Shown in pieces: positions 27,132-35,658 of a DNA stretch of 64,000 bases (positions are counted from its first letter, which is position 1; each line of letters opens with the position of its first letter). The position numbers and the translations under genes were made by a program. This DNA is from Paraburkholderia aromaticivorans (GTDB lineage Bacteria; Pseudomonadota; Gammaproteobacteria; Burkholderiales; Burkholderiaceae). Location: positions 1,426,001 through 1,490,000 of the forward strand of contig NZ_CP051515.1 in NCBI RefSeq assembly GCF_012689525.1. Reading direction: 5' to 3'. Under the pieces are notes generated by a model. It did not search any database, was not told the DNA's origin, and saw only the letters and a program-made list of their open reading frames with translations.

Positions 27132-27357
27132 GTCCGCTCCCGGAGGATGGATGAACGGCCTTCAGCATAGCAATGCGGGCGCATCGGCGAAAGGCGCGAG
27201 GGATGTGGGCGACGCTGCCAACGCACCATGCCACGTCATTTCGCGCCATGGTGCGCGCGAAGTGGCGGCGCGCGCGGCCGATCAACTTCCAGCCGGCGAA
27301 GTCCAAACTGGACCCGCCAGAGTCAGGCGAAGCAAAAGCGACGCCGAACTTACCCGC

Positions 27358-28794
27358 TCACACCAGCGAAGGTGCCCGCCGCTCCGCCTCGCCGTCGGCA
27401 TCCGCGCCGCCGGCCGCGTTCGACGCGCGCCCGGCCGCCGGCTCCTGGTGCAACCGGTTGGCGTGCATCAGCCGATACAGCGTGGCCCGCGAAATGCCAA
27501 GTTCGGCCGCCGCCTCGGACAACTTGTAGCCATGCCGCTGCAAAGCGTGTTCGATCGCGTCTTTCTCGGCCTTGCTGCGGATTTCCGCCAGCGTCACGGC
27601 CGGCCCGTTGTCGGCTTCCGGCAGGCCCAGATCGCTGGCCGTGATAAAGCGGCCCTCGCTCATCACCACGGCGCGGCGCACGCAATTGATCAGCTCGCGC
27701 ACGTTGCCCGGCCACGGATAGTTCGACATGGCGACGATCGCGTCGCTCGACAGGCCGCGCAGTTTGCGTGCGCCGTCCTGTTTGTACATGCTGAGCGCAT
27801 AGTTGGCGAGCAGCTTGATGTCGCCGCCGCGCTCGCGCAACGGCGGCTCGACGAGACGCAGCACGCATAGACGGTGATACAGGTCGGAACGGAAGCGCCC
27901 GTCTTCGACCGCCTTGTCCAGATCGACGTGGGTCGCCGAAATCACCCGCGCATTGACGTTGATCGGGCCGTTGCCGCCCAGCCGCTCGATCGTGCCTTCC
28001 TGCAGGAAGCGCAACAGGACCGCCTGGCATTCATGCGGCATATCGCCGATTTCATCGAGAAAGAGGGTGCCTTCATGGGCGCTCTCGATCCGGCCGATCT
28101 TGCGCTGGAGCGCGCCGGTAAAGGCGCCGCGTTCGTGGCCGAACAGTTCGGCTTGCAGCAGGCTCGGCGGAATTGCCGCGCAATTGATCGCGACGAAGGG
28201 GCGGCCGATGCGCGGCGAGCGTTCGTGAATCGCCTTGGCGGTCAGTTCCTTGCCGGTGCCGGATTCGCCGGCGACGAACACCGGCGCGTCGGTCACGCCG
28301 CATTTGTCGATGCGCCGGTACAACTGCTGCATCGCCTCGCATTGCCCGACCATGCCGTGCCGGCCGGCCGAAGGCTCCGGCGCGACTTCCACATGCCGCA
28401 GGCTCGACAGGCCATGTGCATGGCCGAGCGCGAACACGAGCCGCTCGTTGAGCCACGGCCGTGTGACGAAGTCGAAGCAGTAGTCGAGGATAAAGCGGCT
28501 GACCAGTTCGTTTTCCGCCTGCCCCGGCGCGATCTGGGCGACCCAGTTGGTCTCGACGCGCCGCATGCAGGACGCCAGCGCGGACAAATGTTGGGATGTG
28601 CAGTCGCCCGGCAGTTCGACCAGGCCGACCTTGATATTGCCGCGCTCGAGCATACGCTCGGCGACGGCCGTGCTTTTGGCATGCACCGCTTGCCAGCCAG
28701 AAGCCGCCAGAAAAGCGGCGAGTTTCTGGTCCGGCGAATTCGACACATACAGAACGGTACGTTCCGTGTCGACAGGCGTGCAAGTCGTATTCAT
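27358..28794 (-). CDS. sigma-54 enhancer-binding protein with receiver-like N-terminus (VpsR/BerB type)
   Basis: 478 residues. The N-terminal 130 residues resemble a degenerate receiver (TVLYVSNSPDQKLAAFL) without a clear phospho-acceptor Asp. The AAA+ domain follows, with Walker A GESGTGKE (176-183), GAFTGA sigma-54 contact loop (223-228) and Walker B TLFLDEIGD. The C-terminus is a Fis-type HTH (LSEAAAELGISRATLYRLM). As I recall, such non-phosphorylated regulators control exopolysaccharide and biofilm genes in Vibrio and Burkholderia. It starts at ATG 28794 behind GGGGGT. It is divergent from the small gene and TadZ-like gene, which lie behind a sigma-54 promoter at 29607. Confidence 0.88.
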   Translation of the reverse strand: MNTTCTPVDTERTVLYVSNSPDQKLAAFLAASGWQAVHAKSTAVAERMLERGNIKVGLVELPGDCTSQHLSALASCMRRVETNWVAQIAPGQAENELVSRFILDYCFDFVTRPWLNERLVFALGHAHGLSSLRHVEVAPEPSAGRHGMVGQCEAMQQLYRRIDKCGVTDAPVFVAGESGTGKELTAKAIHERSPRIGRPFVAINCAAIPPSLLQAELFGHERGAFTGALQRKIGRIESAHEGTLFLDEIGDMPHECQAVLLRFLQEGTIERLGGNGPINVNARVISATHVDLDKAVEDGRFRSDLYHRLCVLRLVEPPLRERGGDIKLLANYALSMYKQDGARKLRGLSSDAIVAMSNYPWPGNVRELINCVRRAVVMSEGRFITASDLGLPEADNGPAVTLAEIRSKAEKDAIEHALQRHGYKLSEAAAELGISRATLYRLMHANRLHQEPAAGRASNAAGGADADGEAERRAPSLV

Positions 28795-29606
28795 GTTACC
28801 CCCGGTTTGATGCAACTCTCAGGACTGTTCTGCGACGTACGCGACAGACCGGCACGATGCCGGCTTCCGGCCAACTGAGCCAGCCGGTCCGCTTGCGCGG
28901 GCCCGGACATGGATTGATCCACCGCTTTGGGGTTCTGCTCCTCCCAGCCCGGCGGTCACGATTCACGGCAGCGGCAATCTCGGGGGGCATGGAGCGGGCG
29001 GCGCAAACCGCGAGGTGCTACATATCGGACGAATGGCGGGAACGGTGTTCACCGTTGTAACCGTCACACGATCTTTTCCCCGAATCACTCAAACCGTTTT
29101 TAACCTCGTTGGCCTGATACAGGCGCTCTTGTTGGCGCATGGGCTTAACGATAAGCGAAACCGCTTTCGAGCGCCATACAAACAAGTCTGGATTCAGAAA
29201 CGTTTTCCACGTCACCCCATTGTCCTTGCGGTTCAAAAATGGTCGGTCAAGTCCCGCTATGGGCGGCATCCCACATAGCGCTTCAATTCGTTTTACGGCA
29301 AATGCGAAACAGAACTGTAGTTCGAGATTTGTCTTGTCTCACGCGTGCGACACATCGGGCATGGGTGCTCCGGCCACCAGGTAGGGTTCCGAAGCATCGG
29401 CATATTTGACCGGGATGCGACGCAACGCCCGGCCACGCGCGGAACGTGCGGATTTTCCCGTGAGCAGACGGTCACCAACAGCTTGCTGCGGCGCGTCGGC
29501 GACCGCGCGAGCACGTGTCGAATTCGAATCAACGCGTGCTGCGAAGGAGGCCCGGACCGGGTGCGGCGCAGCAACGATCACGGTGGCATAAGGGTTTGAG
29601 GGTGCA
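28795..29606. other. long regulatory gap upstream of the sigma-54 activator
   Basis: This 0.8 kb has no credible gene. It is less GC-rich than its surroundings, especially 29041-29345, as expected for promoter and enhancer DNA. It contains the palindrome at 29041 and a non-concentric dyad AGCACG (29510-29515) / CGTGCT (29535-29540) around TCGAATTCGA. That dyad lies about 95-125 bases before the predicted start of the sigma-54 promoter at 29607, the usual enhancer distance. Confidence 0.5.
29041..29056. promoter_or_regulatory. palindrome in the activator's upstream region
   Basis: AACGGTG-TT-CACCGTT is a perfect 7+2+7 dyad, followed closely by a half-site-like GTAACCGTCAC. It lies 247 bases upstream of the activator start. 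It could be an activator or autoregulation site. Confidence 0.4.
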
Positions 29607-29623
29607 TGGCATAGCCGTTGCAA
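29607..29623 (+). promoter_or_regulatory. sigma-54 (-24/-12) promoter of the TadZ-like unit
   Basis: TGGCAT (29607-29612), five bases, then TTGCAA (29618-29623) fit TGGCAC-N5-TTGCW with one mismatch; GG to GC offset is exactly 12. It reads toward the small gene at 30142 and the TadZ-like gene at 30497. The predicted start near 29633 gives a leader of about 510 bases containing two strong hairpins. Confidence 0.7.
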
Positions 29624-29788
29624 TAAGCACTTCACAGCGAGTGCTGTTGCCGCCCGGTCCCAGGTTCAAGGAAGCCAGAATAAGAAGAGACCGGCGGCAA
29701 AAAGACTTCGTAGGCGCGGCCGGGGAAGCCAATGCGTTCTACGAGAGTGCGGCGGGGCCACTGAAAAACAGATGTCATAAAAGAACGG

Positions 29789-29821
29789 CGCAATGATCGG
29801 TACAACGTACCGGTCATTGCG
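29789..29821 (+). other. strong hairpin in the sigma-54 leader
   Basis: GCAATGATCGGTAC (29790-29803) pairs with GTACCGGTCATTGC (29807-29820) with one G-U wobble, and C29789 with G29821 extends it to 15 bp around a 3-base loop. No T-tract follows, so it is not a normal terminator. It could be an RNA structure or an operator. Confidence 0.55.
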
Positions 29822-30066
29822 ACCGGACGATGCAAAGGTCGACCTCGCCACTTTTTCCGTCTGTTCCGGCGGATGTGAAGGGGATGGCAAAAACAACACG
29901 TACCGCGCTCGTGGAGTTGGCGAGCGAACGCTACGCACAACAGCAAGAAAACAGCGAAAGAACAGCGACGGGGCAGCGCGCGGTCGAGGACCAACCGGGC
30001 GCGATGAAGCGGGGAGGAATGGCCAGAGTCTCCATAGAGAGGCGCGGGTTACGAGGTGGACCGGGC

Positions 30067-30094
30067 GCCGTGTCCGCGAAGTTGCGGACACGGC
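30067..30094 (+). other. second perfect hairpin in the leader
   Basis: GCCGTGTCCGC (30067-30077) pairs perfectly with GCGGACACGGC (30084-30094) across a 6-base loop, ending 47 bases before the ATG at 30142. No T-tract follows. It may affect mRNA stability or translation, or bind protein. Confidence 0.55.
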
Positions 30095-30141
30095 TCACCT
30101 GGACAGGGCAGTAAAAGAAGCACATCTTTTCGGGGGTTGTC

Positions 30142-30429
30142 ATGACCAGACAGATCACCAAACCGGCCGGCACAGCACGGACGGATCGTCAAACCACGAC
30201 TCACTCAGTGGGCGTCTCCTTTCAACGACATATCGCCGCGCCGCGTGCCTTGTTCGCCGCGCCGCCGGTCGATCTGACGACGCTGGTGATCGCCGAGGCG
30301 ATCAAACGCCGGGCGCAAGCGGAGATCCAGCGCGAGGCGCTGCGCGACTCGGTGTATGAGATGCCGGTGTCGCAGGAACGAAACTACGAACGCGGTGCGG
30401 ACATTCGCCCGTCCTATTCCGACGAATAA
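30142..30429 (+). CDS. small hypothetical protein upstream of the TadZ-like gene
   Basis: 95 residues, not recognised. The N-terminal 45 residues are basic and polar; the centre is a predicted helix (LTTLVIAEAIKRRAQAEIQREALRD), and the tail is acidic. There is no signal peptide or membrane segment. GGGGGT lies directly upstream of the ATG. It is 67 bases before the TadZ-like gene and probably co-transcribed from the sigma-54 promoter. The layout of a short helical protein before a MinD-like ATPase recalls BcsR-BcsQ, but I see no sequence evidence for that. Confidence 0.55.
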   Translation: MTRQITKPAGTARTDRQTTTHSVGVSFQRHIAAPRALFAAPPVDLTTLVIAEAIKRRAQAEIQREALRDSVYEMPVSQERNYERGADIRPSYSDE

Positions 30430-30496
30430 ATAGAACATTGACCGCTATCGAGGTGGCCTCGCCAACCGAACGGCGTCAGACCGGCGGAGAGCCGAC

Positions 30497-31699
30497 ATGA
30501 TCGACATCTTCCTGATTTCATCCAGCATGGAGCGTGCGCCGCAAATCGTCGCTCGCCTCGAGGCAAGCGGCGTGGCTTACCGGTTGCGCACCGCTCAGGG
30601 CACGGCCCGGCAAGTGCGGGCGCACGACCGTGCGATTCAGAGCGCCGATATGCTGATCGTCGACGACGCCGATCTGAGCGCGCGCGATCTGGACGGCGTC
30701 GAGGAAGCGCTGGCCTGCACGCCGGCCCTGCATTGCGTGCTGGTTACTGCGGCGCCGTCCACCGCCTTGCTGGGTGTGGCGATGCGCGTCGGCGTGCGGC
30801 ACGTGCTGTCGTGGCCGGTCGACGCCGACGAGATCACCACCATTCTCATCCAGGCCGACGCGCGGAAAAACGCCATTGGCCGCCGCGCCGGCCGTGTCGT
30901 CTCACTCGCCTCGAGCAAGGGCGGCAGCGGCACGACGCTGATCGCCGTAAATCTCGCGTATTCACTTGCCGCGCTGAGCAACCGGCGTGTGCTGCTGATC
31001 GACCTGAGCCAGCAATTCGGCGACGCCAGTCTGCTCATGGCCGACAAACCGCCGCCCACCACGCTTGCCGATCTCTGCTCCCAGGCGGAGCGTCTCGACG
31101 CCGCGCTACTCGAATCATGCGTGATGCATGTCCACGCAAATCTCGATGTGCTGGCGGGTGCAGGCGATCCGCTCAAGGCTGCCGAACTGCTGCCCGCGCA
31201 GTTGGAGTGCATTCTCGCGCTGGCGCGCGAGCGCTATGACGCGGTGCTGATCGACATCGGGCAGAGCCTGAATCCGATGACGATCCACGCGCTCGATCGC
31301 AGCGACGCGATCTGCATGGTGGTGCGCCAGAACCTGCTTTACCTGCACGGCGGCCGCCGCATGCTCGATATCTTCAGGGAACTGGGCTATCCGGCCAGCA
31401 AGGTGCGGGTGGTGGTGAATCACTACGACAAGAACGCCCAGATCAATCTGTCGAAGCTCGAACAGACGCTCGGCGCGAAGGTGGCGCATCAGCTTCCGCG
31501 CGACGACAAGCAGGCCAACGACGCGCTCAGCCGCGGTGTGCCGCTGGTGACATCGGCGAGAGACAGCACGCTTGCACAAGGCATCAGCCTGCTGGCGGAC
31601 ATGCTATGGCCGTGCAGCGCCGAGCGCCGCAAAGGTGTGCTCGGCCGGCTGTTCGCTTCGCGGCCGAACGTGCCGCCGCAGCTCAAGCCGGGGCATTGA
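30497..31699 (+). CDS. TadZ/CpaE-family MinD-like ATPase, orphan
   Basis: 400 residues. The N-terminal 125 residues form an atypical receiver domain (IDIFLISSSMERAPQIVARL, VGVRHVLSWPVDADEI). A MinD/ParA ATPase follows, with deviant Walker A SSKGGSGTT (139-147), RRVLLIDLSQQFGDASLL and YDAVLIDIGQSL. CpaE/TadZ proteins localise type IVc (Tad) pilus machines at the pole. No other tad/cpa gene is nearby, so it either acts at a distant locus or positions another envelope machine. GGAGAG lies before the ATG. Confidence 0.85.
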   Translation: MIDIFLISSSMERAPQIVARLEASGVAYRLRTAQGTARQVRAHDRAIQSADMLIVDDADLSARDLDGVEEALACTPALHCVLVTAAPSTALLGVAMRVGVRHVLSWPVDADEITTILIQADARKNAIGRRAGRVVSLASSKGGSGTTLIAVNLAYSLAALSNRRVLLIDLSQQFGDASLLMADKPPPTTLADLCSQAERLDAALLESCVMHVHANLDVLAGAGDPLKAAELLPAQLECILALARERYDAVLIDIGQSLNPMTIHALDRSDAICMVVRQNLLYLHGGRRMLDIFRELGYPASKVRVVVNHYDKNAQINLSKLEQTLGAKVAHQLPRDDKQANDALSRGVPLVTSARDSTLAQGISLLADMLWPCSAERRKGVLGRLFASRPNVPPQLKPGH

Positions 31700-31863
31700 A
31701 ACCGTCCTGTCAAGCGGGACAGACTCGTCAGAAGCGAATCCGCGCGTCCGTGGCCTGATCTGGACAGCGGGCCCGTGCCGCTGCTACGCTGCGACACTGG
31801 GAGGCCGGCAGCCCCTGGCGTAGCCGGCTCGAATAATAATTCGCATATCGAAACGAGTCGGCA

Positions 31864-32349
31864 ATGACATGGACCACTCCGCCGCCAAGGCGTCATGGCG
31901 AGCATTGTCCTGCGAAAAATGCGAGCGGTGAGCCGGACAGTGTGGCGGATCGCGTCGACGCACAGTCGCGCGCTATCACGGCGAGCGGCATGCGCAAGGC
32001 CTCGGTGGAAGTGCTTGCGCGTTGCGCAGCCGCGCTCATGTTGAGTCTCTTCGCCTATGCGGCGATCAAGCGTTGGCAGGAAGAGCCGAATCGCATCACC
32101 TTGCTGTTGCTGGTGGTGGGCGCGTTCGTCACGCTAGGCTTGTCGCTATTTGCGCGCGTGCCGTTCCGGCGCGACTGGACGCCGTTCGCTTTCATCTGCG
32201 CGGTAGGCGGCACGTTCTATTTTCTGGCGGTGCGCTTATCGAAGCAAGGTGCGGTTTCGCGTGATTCCCGGCGTGTTTTGACGGTGTATCGTGTCGTTGT
32301 GGCCGGCTATATGCGCGGCCCGTCCGCTTACTTTTCAGAGCGCCTGTGA
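31864..32349 (+). CDS. small three-helix membrane protein, possibly a truncated methyltransferase-type protein
   Basis: 161 residues. After a polar N-terminus (to about 42), three hydrophobic segments follow: VLARCAAALMLSLFAYAAI, ITLLLLVVGAFVTLGLSL and FAFICAVGGTFYFLAVRL. This half resembles, from memory, the N-terminus of isoprenylcysteine-carboxylmethyltransferase-like proteins of Burkholderia, but the catalytic C-terminal half is absent and the last 35 residues look unrelated. The start could also be ATG 31990, just before the first helix. It ends at the nadV start region. Confidence 0.5.
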   Translation: MTWTTPPPRRHGEHCPAKNASGEPDSVADRVDAQSRAITASGMRKASVEVLARCAAALMLSLFAYAAIKRWQEEPNRITLLLLVVGAFVTLGLSLFARVPFRRDWTPFAFICAVGGTFYFLAVRLSKQGAVSRDSRRVLTVYRVVVAGYMRGPSAYFSERL

Positions 32350-32363
32350 GCGCAGCATCGTCC

Positions 32364-33806
32364 ATGCAAAACGAGTCCAACGGTCTCAACGATATCGCGT
32401 CGATCCTGTCCAATCCGATTCTCAACACGGATTCGTACAAGGCGTCGCACTACCTGCAATATCCGCCCGAAGCGTCGGCGATGTTCTCGTACATCGAATC
32501 GCGCGGCGGCCGCTACGACTGCACGCTGTTCTTCGGCCTGCAGATGCTGATCAAGGAATATTTGTGCCGCCCGATCACGCCGGCCATGATCGGGCAGGCC
32601 AAGGCGTTCTTCACGGCGCACGGCGAGCCGTTCAACGAAGCAGGCTGGCGCTACATCGTCGAACACCATGGCGGCTATCTGCCGGTGCGCATCCGCGCGG
32701 TGCCGGAAGGCTCGGTCGTGCCGACGCACAACGTGCTCGTCACGGTCGAATGCGACGATCCGCAGGTGTTCTGGCTGGCGTCGTATCTGGAGACCATGCT
32801 GCTGCGCGTGTGGTATCCGATTACGGTCGCGACGCAAAGCTGGCATCTGCGCAAGACGATCCGCGGCTATCTGCTAAAGAGTAGCGACGACCTCACGCAA
32901 TTGCCGTTCAAGCTGCACGACTTCGGCGCGCGTGGCGTGTCGAGCGCGGAGTCGGCGGCGATCGGCGGCGCGGCGCATCTCGTCAGCTTCATGGGCTCGG
33001 ACACCGTGCTCGGCGTGGTCGCCGCAAACCACTACTACAACGAGACGATGGCGGCGTTTTCCGTGCCGGCGGCCGAGCACAGCACGATCACCTCGTGGGG
33101 CCGCGAGCGCGAAACCGACGCGTTTCGCAACATGATCGCGCGGTTCGGCAAGCCAGGCGCGATCGTCTCCGTGGTGTCCGACTCCTACGATCTGTTCGCC
33201 GCACTCGACGCCTGGGGCACCGAGTTGAAGCAGGCGGTGCTCGACTCCGGCGGCACGCTGGTGATCCGGCCCGACTCCGGCGATCCGCAAACCATCGTGT
33301 TGCAAACCCTGCGGGCACTTGAGGCGTCGTTCGGATCGGTAGTGAACGGCAAAGGGCGGCGCGTGCTCAACAATGTGCGGGTGATTCAGGGCGACGGCGT
33401 CAATCCCGATTCGATCGAAGCGATCCTTGCCGCCATAGACGAAGCCGGCTTCGCGGCGGACAACATCGTGTTCGGTATGGGCGGCGCGCTGTTGCAGCAG
33501 ATCAACCGCGACACGCAGCGCTTCGCGATGAAGTGTTCCGCGATCCGGTTAGGCGACGAGTGGCACGACGTGCTCAAGGATCCTGTCACGGACGCCGGGA
33601 AGCGCTCGATGAAAGGGCGGCTGACGCTGCTGAAGAATCGCCACACGCGCGAGTATCGAACGACGACGCTGCCCGTTGCGTGGGACGAGCGCACAGTCGA
33701 GGGCGATTGGGAAGAAGCGCTGGTGACGGTGTTCGATTCCGGCAAGTTGCTGGTCGATATGTCGCTTGCCGAAATCAGGAGTCGCGCTCACGCGCACGAA
33801 GGCTAG
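32364..33806 (+). CDS. nadV: nicotinamide phosphoribosyltransferase NadV
   Basis: 480 residues, the size of NAMPT. Visible family parts are NTDSYKASHYLQYP, FSYIESRGG, KLHDFGARGVSS, the PRPP/nucleotide region VVSDSYDLFAALD, GTLVIRPDSGDP, VIQGDGVN and NIVFGMGGALLQQINRDTQ in part. It converts nicotinamide and PRPP to NMN, a one-step NAD salvage route. An in-frame GTG at 32346 overlaps the previous stop, but ATG 32364 is the more usual start. No other NAD gene adjoins. The last four bases overlap the convergent modBC gene. Confidence 0.92.
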   Translation: MQNESNGLNDIASILSNPILNTDSYKASHYLQYPPEASAMFSYIESRGGRYDCTLFFGLQMLIKEYLCRPITPAMIGQAKAFFTAHGEPFNEAGWRYIVEHHGGYLPVRIRAVPEGSVVPTHNVLVTVECDDPQVFWLASYLETMLLRVWYPITVATQSWHLRKTIRGYLLKSSDDLTQLPFKLHDFGARGVSSAESAAIGGAAHLVSFMGSDTVLGVVAANHYYNETMAAFSVPAAEHSTITSWGRERETDAFRNMIARFGKPGAIVSVVSDSYDLFAALDAWGTELKQAVLDSGGTLVIRPDSGDPQTIVLQTLRALEASFGSVVNGKGRRVLNNVRVIQGDGVNPDSIEAILAAIDEAGFAADNIVFGMGGALLQQINRDTQRFAMKCSAIRLGDEWHDVLKDPVTDAGKRSMKGRLTLLKNRHTREYRTTTLPVAWDERTVEGDWEEALVTVFDSGKLLVDMSLAEIRSRAHAHEG

Positions 33807-35653
33807 TGCGCCGCGTTGCTCGCTTCCCAGACTGCAACACCTGAAGCGCGGATATTGATCCGGCACGGTGCGTCTTCGCGCAAGTGGGTATCTTCATTGG
33901 CAATGTCGAACCGGACGCCCGCGATATTCACTCGGACATAGCGCTCGCCGCGCCGTAATTCGACTGCGTCGACCACACCGGCATGCGTGCCGTCTTGCTC
34001 GACAACAATCGCATGCGACGATACGCGCCACATGACGCGCTCGCCGGCGCGCAGACCGAGTCCACTGTCGCTGATTCCGATCACGAAGCCCGGCGCGATC
34101 TCGACTTGCCCCGACGCGCTCATCACGCCTTCGCCGACGTTATGCAAACCGAGCAGCCCGGCCACGCGCATCGACGCTGGCCGTTCAAACACGGCATCGA
34201 TAAACCCCGCTTGCAACACGCGGCCCTGTTCGACGACCAGGACTTCATCAGCCAGCAACGCGGCTTCATCCGGATCGTGCGTGACGATGATCGTCACCGC
34301 GGCGATCTCGCGCTGCAAAGCGCGCAACGACTGCTGCAAGCGGCGCCGCCGCGGCGTATCCAGCGCGGCGAACGGCTCGTCGAACAGCAGCAGTTCGCTA
34401 TGCCGTGTCAGCGCGCGCGCAAGCGCGACCCGCTGCCGCTGGCCAAACGACAGTTGATGCGGCAAACGCGCGACGAGTTGCGCGAGACCCAGATGGTCGA
34501 GCCAGTAATGCGCGCTGGCGGGATCGGCATCGACGGGAAAGGCCAGTTGCTGCGCGACCGTCATATGGGGAAACAGGCCGTAGTCTTGCGGCATATAACC
34601 GATCTGCCGACGCTCGGGCGGCAGCGTATTCAATGGCGTCGCACCGAGCGTCACGCTGCTCGACGCGTTGGATTCGAGCCCCGCGATCAGACGCAGCGCC
34701 AACGACTTGCCCGATCCCGACGGCCCGATGATCGCGAGGCGCCGCGTGGCCGGCGTCCATGCGAGGTCGAGATCAAAGGCGCCCAGCCGGCGTTGCAAAT
34801 GGAAAGCGAGGCGCAGATTGGCGGGTTCGCTGCGGCTCGCCGTCAGGTCCGCGCCGGGTTCGAGCGCGTCGTCGCCGTTTTCGGTCTGCTCGAGCGCGGT
34901 CTTTTGCCGAAGGCTGTAAATCGACAGCGCCGCGCAGACGATCGCGATGGCGAGCGTCGGCAGCAGCAGGGGCATCATCGCCGGCAGCCCCTGGCCGCCG
35001 AAGACAACGTACGTATAGACCGGCAACGAATACGGGTGATAAGCCACCATCACGGTCGCGCCGAATTCGCCGAACGCGCGCAGCCACGCAAGCGCGAGTC
35101 CCGCGCGAATCGCCGGCCATGCGACCGGCAACATGACGCGGAAAAAGCGGCTGCCGGCGTGATGGCCGAGCGTCGCGGCGACGTCGTCGAGCACGGGGTC
35201 GACGGCGCTGAACGCGGACTTGGCGGCGATGATCAGGAAGGGCGCGGCGACGAAGACTTCCGCGAGCACGATGCCGGCGAACGAATCCGTCAGCATGCCA
35301 TTGGTGAAGCGGCCGACCCAGCTATACGGGCCGAGCAGAAACAGCAGCAGCACGCCGCTCGTGAGCGGTGGCAGCGCCAGCGGCAGTTGCACGACAAAGC
35401 CGAGCAATGCCACCTTGCGCGAGTTCGAGCGCGCCAGGAAATAGCCGAGCGGCACGCCGCCTAGCAGGATCGCGAGCGAGGCGACGCTCGCGCTTGCCGC
35501 CGAGATGCCGACCGCCGACCACGTCGCGCGCCAGTCGACATTCGCCCAGTCCGCTGCGCCGAGCTGCGGCACGCTCGCGACAAATGGAGCGCACAGATAG
35601 ACGGCCAGCAGCGCCGCCAGCCACAGCAGCGGACGCGCAGCGGTATGTTTCAC
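33803..35653 (-). CDS. fused molybdate/tungstate ABC transporter permease and ATPase (ModB-ModC)
   Basis: 616 residues in one chain. The N-terminal part (about 1-255) is an inner-membrane permease with five to six helices and the EAA-like loop DVAATLGHHAGSRFFRVMLP. The ATPase (about 285-500) has Walker A GPSGSGKS, signature LSFGQRQRVALARAL (canonical LSGGQ altered to LSFGQ), Walker B LLLFDEPFAALD and switch His in VTHDPDEA. The C-terminus (about 550-616) is a TOBE/Mop-like oxyanion domain. ModB and ModC are usually separate; fusion is less common. It is five bases behind the binding-protein gene and under the operator at 36553. Confidence 0.88.
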   Translation of the reverse strand: MKHTAARPLLWLAALLAVYLCAPFVASVPQLGAADWANVDWRATWSAVGISAASASVASLAILLGGVPLGYFLARSNSRKVALLGFVVQLPLALPPLTSGVLLLFLLGPYSWVGRFTNGMLTDSFAGIVLAEVFVAAPFLIIAAKSAFSAVDPVLDDVAATLGHHAGSRFFRVMLPVAWPAIRAGLALAWLRAFGEFGATVMVAYHPYSLPVYTYVVFGGQGLPAMMPLLLPTLAIAIVCAALSIYSLRQKTALEQTENGDDALEPGADLTASRSEPANLRLAFHLQRRLGAFDLDLAWTPATRRLAIIGPSGSGKSLALRLIAGLESNASSSVTLGATPLNTLPPERRQIGYMPQDYGLFPHMTVAQQLAFPVDADPASAHYWLDHLGLAQLVARLPHQLSFGQRQRVALARALTRHSELLLFDEPFAALDTPRRRRLQQSLRALQREIAAVTIIVTHDPDEAALLADEVLVVEQGRVLQAGFIDAVFERPASMRVAGLLGLHNVGEGVMSASGQVEIAPGFVIGISDSGLGLRAGERVMWRVSSHAIVVEQDGTHAGVVDAVELRRGERYVRVNIAGVRFDIANEDTHLREDAPCRINIRASGVAVWEASNAAH

Positions 35654-35658
35654 CGCGC

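Noticed and set aside
29884..30114. A 76-residue basic open frame (MAKTTRTALVEL...) in the sigma-54 leader.
   Set aside because: The purine run stands directly against the ATG, the sequence overlaps a strong hairpin and no family is recognisable. It remains possible but is not supported.
30142..31699. BcsR-BcsQ (cellulose) identity for the small gene and the ATPase.
   Set aside because: The ATPase has the N-terminal receiver-like domain of TadZ/CpaE, which BcsQ lacks, and no bcs genes are adjacent.
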